5,858 nucleotides of DNA from Omnitrophica WOR_2 bacterium RIFCSPHIGHO2_01_FULL_52_10 (lineage in GTDB: Bacteria > Omnitrophota > Gorgyraeia > Zapsychrales > Zapsychraceae). The translations under genes were made by a program, and so were the position numbers. The stretch is from contig MHGM01000085.1 in the NCBI GenBank assembly GCA_001805565.1, positions 447 to 6,304 of the forward strand, read 5' to 3'. This document shows positions 1 to 5,587 of the stretch, piece by piece; the stretch's first letter is position 1; each line of letters begins with the position of its first letter. The notes under the pieces were generated by a model. It was not told the DNA's origin, did not search any database, and was given only the letters and a program-made list of their open reading frames with translations.

Positions 1-906
1 GGAACTTTTTATAAGAAAATAACCAATGCCGCCGGCGAGCCGGCAACGTATACTTTTGACTCCAATGGCACCAGTGAAACATTCGGGTATTGGACAGGGT
101 CGCTTTCCGGTATCGATCAAACAACCCCTGAAGATGTTGGTTTTTCTTCTGGAACAGGGCAATGGGGATACCTACAGAACGACAACGGTCCCGCCCTTCC
201 TTTAGTAACAACGGTGACTCCCGGTGCGTTTGCCTTGGGCGCGTGGTCGCTAAATTCGGATACGGTAACGACTCAAGTCGGAAGTTCTTGGGCCAATAGG
301 GCTAATGACGTTGGCGGATTGTTGAATGTCATGTCTCAAACGGTGGCCAGCGCTGGAACAGCCACGGGAACGGCTAAGCTTGCTGCGGTTGCCAGTGGTC
401 AAGAAACCCAGACAGGGACGTTTATTTTTCGACCCGCAGTTGTTCCACGTCGGCTGGATTACGGGCGTATTAAAAGCGCGATCGATCCGGGCACCCGGAC
501 GCTCACGATGACTCAGATGGCGGTCACTTGGACGACACCTGGCCGCAATTTAACGGAAATCTGGCTTAACGGGAGTTCAGTTTGGAGCGGAAGTGTTACC
601 TCGGGACAACCCGTGGATATGATTCCCGACATCTTCAGCATTAATCCTGCAGGGCTGACCGACAATAGACTGGTTTTTAATGGCGATATGCAAATCGGCA
701 GCCTCACATTGACGGCCACGTATTATCTGTCGGACAATTCGACGCGGATGGTCACTCTTTGGCCGAATTCGGATAACTTTCGTTTTACCGTCAAAGCCTC
801 CGGGAAAAAGACGGGATCGAGTCTATACAGAACAATCCAGGCAGAGTATAATGCCAATACCAGCAAGGTCGTGGATTACCGTGAGATCGCCACCCAAATG
901 CAATAA
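1..906 (+). CDS. Partial surface/minor pilin-like protein, 5' end missing
   Basis: The frame is open from base 1 to the TAA at 904-906 and gives 301 visible residues, with the N-terminus outside the window. Visible residues 1-145 have the look of a beta-rich secreted domain: an EPATYTFDSNG stretch, then YWTGSLSGID..TP, then a Gly/Ala/Thr-rich segment ending in TGTFIFRPA. I recognise this layout from bacterial surface proteins but cannot name the family firmly. Residues about 150-301 are a second beta-rich part with an NLTEIWLNGSSVWSG segment, and the tail YRTIQAEYNANTSKVVDYRE resembles the C-termini of minor pilins. No cysteines and no membrane segment are visible. Its 3' end overlaps the next prepilin gene, so the operon context supports an exported, pilus-associated role such as a tip adhesin. 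That role is inferred, because any prepilin leader would lie upstream of the window. Confidence 0.75.
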   Translation, partial: GTFYKKITNAAGEPATYTFDSNGTSETFGYWTGSLSGIDQTTPEDVGFSSGTGQWGYLQNDNGPALPLVTTVTPGAFALGAWSLNSDTVTTQVGSSWANRANDVGGLLNVMSQTVASAGTATGTAKLAAVASGQETQTGTFIFRPAVVPRRLDYGRIKSAIDPGTRTLTMTQMAVTWTTPGRNLTEIWLNGSSVWSGSVTSGQPVDMIPDIFSINPAGLTDNRLVFNGDMQIGSLTLTATYYLSDNSTRMVTLWPNSDNFRFTVKASGKKTGSSLYRTIQAEYNANTSKVVDYREIATQMQ

Positions 907-1285
907 TTTACGGGGCTTCACCCTCGTTGAGCTCATCATGACCGTTGTGGTGGTCAGCATCGTGGCCATTCCTTTGTCGCTGCTGATCAGCCAGCATCTG
1001 GAAAGCGTCGTACAGTCACAGGACTATACCGCGGCGGTCAATTTAGCGCGATTGGAGATAGAAAAGGTCAACAATTTAAGTTATAACAATATAGTTAGCG
1101 GCAGTTTTTCTCCTTACCAGGGAACCAATTATGACGTGACCAGGACGGTGACTTACGCCCAAGGGGACGAGGCCGCGGCTGAAAGCATGAAGAAAATTGT
1201 GGTGGATGTAAAAAGATCCGGCGACGCCGCGGTTTTGGTCAGTTTAGTCACGTATGTGACAAAGAATATTACCTATGGGATATAA
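851..1285 (+). CDS. Type IV minor prepilin, PilV/GspI-like
   Basis: A small protein with a prepilin signature: a basic leader ending LRG, cleavage expected between G and F, then FTLVEL with the conserved glutamate at mature position 5. A hydrophobic helix follows (IMTVVVVSIVAIPLSLLI). The downstream AAVNLARLEIEKVNNLSYNNI is typical of PilV/GspI-type minor pilins, and a short beta-rich domain makes up the rest. A PilD-type peptidase would process it, and it would join the pilus or pseudopilus in the inner membrane. The start is uncertain. ATG 851 (144 residues, 22-residue leader) has a weak GAG four bases upstream and overlaps the previous gene by 56 bases. GTG 881 (134 residues, 12-residue leader) overlaps by 26 bases. 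ATG 898 is in another frame and is not usable. Subtype assignment is moderate; the prepilin identity is firm. Confidence 0.88.
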   Translation: MPIPARSWITVRSPPKCNNLRGFTLVELIMTVVVVSIVAIPLSLLISQHLESVVQSQDYTAAVNLARLEIEKVNNLSYNNIVSGSFSPYQGTNYDVTRTVTYAQGDEAAAESMKKIVVDVKRSGDAAVLVSLVTYVTKNITYGI

Positions 1286-1286
1286 A

Positions 1287-1850
1287 ATGAGAAGAGGCCT
1301 GCCTGCCGGTCAGGCAGGGTTTACATTAATTGAGCTGGTCATGGTGATGGTCATCATCGGCATCATCGCGCTTCCGGGATCATTTCTGATGCAATATCTG
1401 GTCCAGAGTTCGATATTTATCCCCAAACAGCTGAATATGGATATGCTCGCCGCCGACGCTTTAGATATCATGCTCGAGGGGGACAGCCAGGCCCAGGGGC
1501 TGCGTTTTAGCCGGGACATAACAAATATCCAGCCCAACGAAGTCACTTTTAATAACCAGGATAACCAGTCCCTACGGTACTTCCTGGCCGACAATAAACT
1601 TTATCGTTCGGTCAACGGCGGGGCGGACGCGCTGATCCCTTATTACATTCCCGCAGCAGGAGTAACGGTGACAGGAAAAAATGGAAGTTTATTCACCTAT
1701 TTTGATGGCAGTAACGGCGCAACGGCTGTCGCGGCTGATGTCCGGCGGATCGAAACCGTCTTGATTGCCATTTCAGGCTCCGGCTTATCGGCCGATTGGG
1801 AGGGCCGGTCAGAACAAAGCTCTTCCATTGCCGTTAAGAAGTTTCAGTGA
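1287..1850 (+). CDS. Type IV minor prepilin, GspJ-like
   Basis: 187 residues. The leader is MRRGLPAGQAG, followed by FTLIEL with the processing glycine at residue 11 and the conserved glutamate at residue 16. A hydrophobic helix follows (LVMVMVIIGIIALPGSFLMQYL), then a globular part. The C-terminal VRRIETVLIAISGSG and SSSIAVKKFQ resemble GspJ/PilW-type minor pseudopilins, so a place at the tip complex is likely. ATG 1287 is preferred to ATG 1275. It lies one base past the previous stop and has GGGA at 1277-1280 six bases upstream, while 1275 would overlap the previous gene and has no visible ribosome binding site. The oddity is that leader residues 5-11 (LPAGQAG) are encoded by a palindromic repeat at 1298-1318. 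The gene ends one base before pilM. The GspJ assignment rests on general form and is moderate. Confidence 0.87.
   Translation: MRRGLPAGQAGFTLIELVMVMVIIGIIALPGSFLMQYLVQSSIFIPKQLNMDMLAADALDIMLEGDSQAQGLRFSRDITNIQPNEVTFNNQDNQSLRYFLADNKLYRSVNGGADALIPYYIPAAGVTVTGKNGSLFTYFDGSNGATAVAADVRRIETVLIAISGSGLSADWEGRSEQSSSIAVKKFQ
1298..1318. repeat. Short palindromic repeat inside a coding frame
   Basis: Arms CCTGCCTG (1298-1305) and CAGGCAGG (1311-1318) are perfect reverse complements around a 5-base centre, CCGGT. The whole unit is the 20-base perfect palindrome built from CCTGCCTGCCGG/CAGGCAGG with one extra T. From memory, palindromes of this CCTGCC/GGCAGG type recur in genomes of uncultured bacteria and often translate as LPAG-like peptides. 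It lies in frame in a prepilin leader and does not disturb the gene. Confidence 0.75.
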
Positions 1851-1851
1851 C

Positions 1852-3507
1852 ATGAAAACTACCTTTGCTATAAAGTTTAAAAACACAATGCTGGAATTCC
1901 TGGCGCTTTTTGGCAGGAAGCCGCAAAAATTCCTGGCCATTGATTTCAGCCAGGCGCTGACCGGGATTATTTATGTCGAGTCGTCGGGCGATGGCCTGAA
2001 ACTGTTGGCGTATGATATCCAAAAAGTTTTGCCGGCCGGAGCAAGAAATGAGGAAACGGCCGTTAACTTTATCAAAGCCTTTCTTGAGAAGAATTCCATT
2101 GAAGAAAAAGATGTCCTGTTAAGCATCTCGGATGTGGATTCCGTTGTGATCAAGTTTCTTACGATGCCGTTTATTCCGGAAAAGGAGATCCGCGGCGCGG
2201 CGAAATGGAAACTACGGGATGTTATCCCCTTTGATTTGGAGCAAAGCGTTATCGACTGGCAGTTTGTGGGCGATTATGTCGATGAAGAAGGCACCAAGAA
2301 TAGAGGTATGATTTTTATTGTAGCGATGAAGGAAATCATAGATCATTATTTATTGATCGTTAATAAATGTAATCTCGATCCATTGGGCATAACCGGCAGT
2401 TCTTTTAATTACGCCAATTTGCTGCCGTATGTCCCGAACAACCCGAAGGTATCGGCCGTTTTAGATGTCGATTACAAGGGATCGACTTTGAGCATTTATT
2501 CGAATAACAAATTAAATTTTGTCCGCCGACTGCCTATTTCCTGGGAGAAGCTCACGCAGTCTTTAACTGAAGTGATTGTATCCGGCGAAGGCAAGATCGA
2601 GCTTTCCCGCGATGAGGCGGAGAATATAGAAAACACCTTCGGGATCCCCGAAGATGAAAAGCAGGTTGTGCAAGATAAGGTTCAGGCAACCCAGGTCATA
2701 TCCTTGCTGAGGCCCCTTTTAGAGGCGCTGGTGAGAGATCTGAAATTTTCATTTCAGTATTTCGCGTCAAATTTTAATTCAGAAGCGCCGGCTTCGTTAT
2801 ATCTTGCGGGAGGAGGTTCCCATTTAAAGAATTTGGATAAATATTTGGGCAAGGAACTGGATCTCCCCGTGTCCTATTTGTTATTGCCCGCCTGTGTCGA
2901 TGTGCAAATTTTAAATAAAGAGAAGTTAGCTGAAAGTGATCAGAAGAAAATTATCAATGCTTTGGGTGCCGCCTTCAGCGGTCCCGGCGCCATTAATCTG
3001 TTGCCGCCGAAGGTAAGGGCAAAAAAAGAAGAACAAATCCAAAGGATGGTTCTGCGATTATCCGCCATGACCGGAGCAGCCATTTTCTTTCTTTTATTAT
3101 TGAGCGCCCAATTTCAGGTTCATGATTATAAAAATAGAGTTAAAAATGCCCAGGTCCATTTGAAGGCGATAGCTGAAATTAATGAATTAAGGAGCAAGAT
3201 TCAACTTAAGGAAGATTTGGTGGAAAAAATCCGGGAGAAAAGGACCCCGGTGGCCGGAGTCTTAAAGGTTATTAGCGTGTTCGTGCCTCCGGAACTTGTT
3301 TTAGAGGAACTGTCTTTGGACCAGGGCAGGCATGACCTGACGTTAAAAGGTACGATCTCGGCCGTCGAGAATGTCGCGGAAGAAATATTAATCAATTTTA
3401 TGCAGCGGCTGGAATCGTCGCCATTTTTTGATGAAGTCGGCCTGGTCTCATCGCAGAGGGCGGAACCGGTCCAGAAATTCGAAATTTCAGTCGAGCTTGG
3501 CTATTAG
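1852..3507 (+). CDS. pilM: PilM-PilN fusion, pilus alignment platform protein
   Basis: 551 residues, about the sum of a PilM (~350) and a PilN (~180). Residues about 25-375 are a PilM-type actin-like (ASKHA) fold. They include the N-terminal strand FLAIDFSQALTG (28-38), the second strand AVLDVDYKGSTLSI (202-215) and the glycine-rich LYLAGGGSHLKNLDKYL (317-331). Residues 381-386 are INLLPP, the motif with which separate PilN proteins open and by which they bind PilM. A membrane helix (about 403-421), a charged coiled coil (about 424-463) and a PilN-like ferredoxin-type domain (PVAGVLKVISVFVPPELVLEEL, 466-487, to the end) follow. The topology would be a cytoplasmic PilM part, one membrane pass and a periplasmic C-terminus. 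It should act with PilO and the PilP-like protein. ATG 1852 is one base after the previous stop; the frame extends upstream to ATG 1765, but only over the upstream pilin gene. ATP-site glycines look altered. Confidence 0.92.
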   Translation: MKTTFAIKFKNTMLEFLALFGRKPQKFLAIDFSQALTGIIYVESSGDGLKLLAYDIQKVLPAGARNEETAVNFIKAFLEKNSIEEKDVLLSISDVDSVVIKFLTMPFIPEKEIRGAAKWKLRDVIPFDLEQSVIDWQFVGDYVDEEGTKNRGMIFIVAMKEIIDHYLLIVNKCNLDPLGITGSSFNYANLLPYVPNNPKVSAVLDVDYKGSTLSIYSNNKLNFVRRLPISWEKLTQSLTEVIVSGEGKIELSRDEAENIENTFGIPEDEKQVVQDKVQATQVISLLRPLLEALVRDLKFSFQYFASNFNSEAPASLYLAGGGSHLKNLDKYLGKELDLPVSYLLLPACVDVQILNKEKLAESDQKKIINALGAAFSGPGAINLLPPKVRAKKEEQIQRMVLRLSAMTGAAIFFLLLLSAQFQVHDYKNRVKNAQVHLKAIAEINELRSKIQLKEDLVEKIREKRTPVAGVLKVISVFVPPELVLEELSLDQGRHDLTLKGTISAVENVAEEILINFMQRLESSPFFDEVGLVSSQRAEPVQKFEISVELGY

Positions 3508-3516
3508 TCGAATGAC

Positions 3517-3522
3517 AGGTGG
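3517..3522 (+). promoter_or_regulatory. Ribosome binding site of pilO
   Basis: AGGTGG lies ten bases before ATG 3533. It is the only Shine-Dalgarno-like stretch near the gene start. It favours 3533 over ATG 3512 and over ATG 3428, which would run through the end of the upstream gene. The spacing is slightly long. Confidence 0.5.
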
Positions 3523-3532
3523 TCGATTTTCA

Positions 3533-4105
3533 ATGAAAGACATCAGCCCATCGCAAAAGAAAATGGTCGGTATAGCCGCTGTCGTTATGCTGCTGGCGGT
3601 TTTGACGGGGGTTTTTATTTATGCGCCCACCTTGCGGAAGGTCGGCCTGTTAAAGAACGAGTTGATGGTTGCGCAGAATCAGATAGAGCAAATTGAGGCT
3701 GCTGTAGGCGGCGGGCCATCGATTACCGAGGGTATAAAATTATTAAAAGATAGACACAGTAAATTAGACATGAAATTTCCCTCCCGGGAGGAGGAGGCCC
3801 TAAGGCTGGTTTCTGAATTTGCCAGGGCGCGCGGCATCTCTATTATCTCCATGAAATCCCGGCCTAAAACGGAATTCCTCGACGTCGAAAATAAAAGCGT
3901 AGGCATGGAGGAAAAAATTTGCCGGATATTACCTGTTTCGATTGAGTTGACAAGCAGTTATAAAGACTTGGGGCAATATATAGAAATTTTGAACGAATCT
4001 TTGCCGGCCTATGTTACGATTGAGAAATTAAAAATACGCAAAGAATCAGGAACGGCATCAGACTTGAGGATCATTCTGGAACTTAATTTATATCTATTGT
4101 CCTGA
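3533..4105 (+). CDS. pilO: PilO, pilus inner-membrane alignment protein
   Basis: 190 residues with PilO architecture. There is a short cytoplasmic tail, a membrane helix (about 11-30, MVGIAAVVMLLAVLTGVFIY) and a coiled coil (about 36-60, with VAQNQIEQIEAA). The C-terminal periplasmic part has the pattern seen in PilO proteins: LVSEFARARGISIISMKSRP (92-111), then LPVSIELTSSYKDLGQYIEIL (133-153) and a final strand RIILELNLYLL. In the known system PilO forms heterodimers with PilN and contacts PilP, passing signals between the cytoplasmic motor and the outer-membrane secretin. Here its partner would be the C-terminal half of the upstream fusion protein. It lies 25 bases after that gene and 2 bases before the PilP-like gene, so co-translation is likely. 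The length is typical for PilO. Confidence 0.88.
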   Translation: MKDISPSQKKMVGIAAVVMLLAVLTGVFIYAPTLRKVGLLKNELMVAQNQIEQIEAAVGGGPSITEGIKLLKDRHSKLDMKFPSREEEALRLVSEFARARGISIISMKSRPKTEFLDVENKSVGMEEKICRILPVSIELTSSYKDLGQYIEILNESLPAYVTIEKLKIRKESGTASDLRIILELNLYLLS

Positions 4106-4107
4106 AT

Positions 4108-4548
4108 ATGGAAAAAGATAAAATTCAGCTGGGTATTACGGGCGTTTTGATCATTATATTATCCGTTCTTTTGGCGCGCGCCATGAGCGGTAAAAGACAA
4201 AACCAGCCTGCGGTGGTCGAAAATGCGGTTTCCCAATCAAAGGTTACCGTCCCGGAGGGGGCAGAGGGAATAAAAGAAGAAAGCCTTTATGCAAAGTTGG
4301 TTAACGAGACCAGGGACCTGGAGTTCGGGAGAGACCCTTTTTCAAAACAGCCGGTTACAACTTCCGGATCGTCACAAGAGTTGCACCTTAGCGGGATACT
4401 TTGGGATGACGTAACGCCCACGGCGATTATTAACGATGAAATTGTAGCCGTCGGCAGCCGGATACAAGGCGGGAGAGTTGTCGACATTAGAAAAGATAAG
4501 GTCATCCTGGAAGAGGGTGATTATCATATAGAACTTATTTTGGAGTGA
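4108..4548 (+). CDS. PilP/GspC-like periplasmic linker protein
   Basis: 146 residues. A membrane helix (about 7-25, QLGITGVLIIILSVLLARA) is followed by a low-complexity linker (about 28-70), the short motif FGRDPFSK (73-80) and a compact beta domain (about 91-146: LHLSGILWDDVTPTAIINDEIVAVGSRI, then VVDIRKDKVILEEG). The pattern of RDPF, a GILW-type strand, an AIINDE turn and V..I..D.V.LE is that of the homology region shared by PilP and GspC. These proteins connect the PilN/PilO or GspL/GspM platform to the secretin. Canonical PilP is a lipoprotein, but no lipobox cysteine is present here, so anchoring is GspC-like. ATG 4108 is two bases past the pilO stop and has no clear ribosome binding site of its own, which suggests translational coupling. 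It appears to be the last gene of the operon. Family placement is fairly good; the exact orthologue name is uncertain. Confidence 0.75.
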   Translation: MEKDKIQLGITGVLIIILSVLLARAMSGKRQNQPAVVENAVSQSKVTVPEGAEGIKEESLYAKLVNETRDLEFGRDPFSKQPVTTSGSSQELHLSGILWDDVTPTAIINDEIVAVGSRIQGGRVVDIRKDKVILEEGDYHIELILE

Positions 4549-4618
4549 TGACTCATCGTATGATTTTGAAAGTTATCGGAAAGCAATACGGGCCGATCAA
4601 TTTTATGTTAAGATGTTC

Positions 4619-4648
4619 TTGACTATCCGCACGCCTGTGTGGTATATA
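4619..4648 (+). promoter_or_regulatory. Candidate lexA promoter
   Basis: TTGACT (4619-4624) matches the -35 consensus in five of six bases. An 18-base spacer leads to TATATA (4643-4648), with a TG one base upstream of it (4640-4641) as in extended -10 promoters. Transcription would start near 4655, only a few bases before ATG 4658. The message would then be nearly leaderless and the AGGA at 4648-4651 would not be transcribed. Assigned by eye. Confidence 0.55.
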
Positions 4649-4659
4649 GGAAATCCTAT
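4646..4659. promoter_or_regulatory. Palindrome at lexA start, candidate LexA operator
   Basis: ATAGGA (4646-4651) and TCCTAT (4654-4659) are perfect reverse complements with two bases between them. The palindrome covers the end of the -10 box, the AGGA ribosome-binding-like bases and the first two bases of the start codon, where a bound repressor would block expression. LexA proteins usually repress their own gene, and their operator differs between phyla, so a non-standard site is expected in an uncultured lineage. I saw no SOS box of the CTGT-N8-ACAG or GAAC-N4-GTTC type in the 109-base upstream gap. Confidence 0.4.
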
Positions 4660-5257
4660 GGATAAACCAAAACTGACAGCAAAGCAGAAAGCAGTCCTCA
4701 AATTCATTTACAAGGCGGTCAGGAACGACCACCGGCCGCCGACCATCCGCGAGATCGCGGCGCATTTCGGGTTTTCTTCAACCGGCACGGTGCGCGATTA
4801 CCTGCGCGCCCTCATTGATAAAGGATACATCAAAGTCGCCGCCAACAAATCCCGGGCCATTGAACTCATCCGCGAAGCCTTGTTTTCCATCCCCATATTA
4901 GGAAGGGTCCAGGCGGGCCTTCCCAATCTGGCTGTGGAAGAGATTGAAGGGTATTTGAATCTGGACAGTCTGGTTTTCTCCGATGAAAGCACCTTCGCCT
5001 TGCGCGTCAAAGGCGACAGCATGACCGGGGCCGGCATCATGCCTAACGACCTGGTTTTGGTGCGTAAACAAAATGTGGCCCAAACCGGGGAAACGATCGT
5101 CGCCCTTATCAATGATGAGGCGACTGTCAAAAACCTCGGCCGCCGCGGCAGCGATTATTATCTGGAACCGGCCAATCCCAATTATTCTCCCGTGAAAGTC
5201 GACTCCAACGTCTCCATTGTCGGCAAAGTCATCAGTGTTGTGCGGCGATTTCAATGA
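4658..5257 (+). CDS. lexA: LexA repressor, SOS response autoprotease
   Basis: 199 residues, full length for LexA (202 in E. coli). The N-terminal winged helix-turn-helix is clear: LTAKQKAVLKFIYKAV (6-21), PPTIREIAAHFGFSSTGTVRDYLRAL (27-52) and KGYI (55-58). The C-terminal S24 peptidase domain has the cleavage site A86-G87 in GRVQAGLP, the nucleophile S121 in VKGDSMTGAGI and the general-base lysine K158 in NDEATVKNL. These sit two residues later than in E. coli (A84-G85, S119, K156), so the protein should be functional. It represses DNA-damage genes and cleaves itself when RecA filaments form. ATG 4658 is chosen because AGGA lies six bases upstream and the residues before it (from ATG 4613) do not belong to the family. 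It lies 109 bases past the pilus operon with its own promoter-like sequence, so it is probably a separate unit. Its 3' end is inside a tandem repeat. Confidence 0.96.
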   Translation: MDKPKLTAKQKAVLKFIYKAVRNDHRPPTIREIAAHFGFSSTGTVRDYLRALIDKGYIKVAANKSRAIELIREALFSIPILGRVQAGLPNLAVEEIEGYLNLDSLVFSDESTFALRVKGDSMTGAGIMPNDLVLVRKQNVAQTGETIVALINDEATVKNLGRRGSDYYLEPANPNYSPVKVDSNVSIVGKVISVVRRFQ

Positions 5258-5303
5258 GCCGCAGGCGATTTCAATGAGCCGCAGGCGATTTCAATGAGCC
5301 GCA
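5244..5303. repeat. Three exact tandem copies of a 20-base unit
   Basis: The unit GGCGATTTCAATGAGCCGCA occurs at 5244-5263, 5264-5283 and 5284-5303 with no mismatches. A fourth, degenerate start follows (5304-5315, three substitutions in twelve bases). The first copy holds the last codons and TGA of lexA, so the array apparently grew from the gene's 3' end. TGCGGC (5241-5246) and GCCGCA (5258-5263) can pair across the stop codon as a six-base stem with an 11-base loop. No T-run follows, so it is not a convincing terminator. Confidence 0.92.
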
Positions 5304-5376
5304 GGCGGTTCCAGTAAAATAGACTCTCCCGCGAAATCCCCATATTTTTGTTTTCTCTCCATTTTGCTTTATGAAA

Positions 5377-5394
5377 GAGAATGAGGAGAATGAG
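5377..5394. repeat. Tandem 9-base direct repeat
   Basis: GAGAATGAG occurs twice without a gap at 5377-5385 and 5386-5394, just upstream of the tRNA promoter. It may be simple slippage; no function is suggested. Confidence 0.6.
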
Positions 5395-5396
5395 GC

Positions 5397-5425
5397 TGGA
5401 CAGCGCGGGATAAATTTGATATAAA
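5397..5425 (+). promoter_or_regulatory. Promoter of the tRNA-Arg gene
   Basis: TGGACA (5397-5402, five of six to the -35 consensus), a 17-base spacer and TATAAA (5420-5425, five of six to the -10 consensus). The start would be near 5432, giving a leader of about 22 bases before the mature tRNA. The AT-rich inverted repeat AAATAA/TTATTT (5423-5428 and 5432-5437) straddles the start region. Confidence 0.6.
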
Positions 5426-5453
5426 TAACGTTTATTTGCCTGACGGAGATTTT

Positions 5454-5527
5454 GCGCCCGTAGCTCAACTGGATAGAGCGATTGCCTACGGAGCAATAGG
5501 TTAGAGGTTCGATTCCTCTCGGGCGCA
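5454..5527 (+). tRNA. tRNA-Arg, anticodon ACG
   Basis: A complete 74-base cloverleaf. The acceptor arms GCGCCCG (5454-5460) and CGGGCGC (5520-5526) pair fully, with discriminator A5527. The D stem is GCTC/GAGC (5463-5466, 5476-5479) and the anticodon stem is ATTGC/GCAAT (5481-5485, 5493-5497). The anticodon loop CTACGGA has ACG at 5488-5490. The variable loop is AGGTT, and the T stem AGAGG/CCTCT (5503-5507, 5515-5519) carries the TTCGATT loop. ACG reads arginine CGU, and through inosine at position 34 (made by TadA) also CGC and CGA. The CCA end is not encoded (TCA follows), so a CCA-adding enzyme is needed. All stems are perfect. Confidence 0.97.
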
Positions 5528-5587
5528 TCAGGCTTCGTTCAACAGCTTTCGCGTTGAACTTCGCCTGACTTCGCCTGATTGTTTTTT
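5528..5587 (+). terminator. Possible intrinsic terminator of the tRNA
   Basis: Directly after the tRNA, TCAGGC (5528-5533) can pair with GCCTGA at 5563-5568 or with the duplicate copy at 5573-5578. Inside is a second stem, GTTCAAC/GTTGAAC (5537-5543, 5553-5559). The second GCCTGA copy is followed at once by TTGTTTTTT (5579-5587), as an intrinsic terminator requires. The outer stem is short and a longer competing hairpin exists (5529-5623), so this is tentative. Confidence 0.4.

Noticed and set aside
1765..1851. Extended PilM start at ATG 1765
   Set aside because: The extra 29 residues lie wholly over the upstream prepilin gene in another frame and show no family similarity. ATG 1852 fits the gene junction.
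4547..4557. GATGACTCATC palindrome at the end of the PilP-like gene
   Set aside because: Five-base arms around one base, without a T-run or a nearby gene start; too short to call a terminator or operator.
4898..5254. Long minus-strand frame opposite lexA
   Set aside because: It mirrors a well-supported lexA coding sequence and has no recognisable domain or start signal.
5244..5303. Repeated 20-base units as a CRISPR-like array
   Set aside because: The copies are directly adjacent with no spacers and no cas genes are visible; it is a plain tandem repeat.
5353..5381. TTCTCT/AGAGAA stem as a lexA terminator
   Set aside because: A six-base AT-rich stem with a 17-base loop and no T-run after it is too weak to support.
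5271..5528. Minus-strand reading frame starting MRPRGIEPLTYCSVGNRS over the tRNA
   Set aside because: This is the familiar false protein obtained by translating the antisense strand of a tRNA gene; the rest runs through the 20-base tandem array.
5537..5559. GTTCAAC...GTTGAAC fits the RYYYAAC/GTTRRRY core pattern of integron attC sites
   Set aside because: Only nine bases separate the two cores, with no room for the inner L sites, and no integrase or cassette structure is seen.
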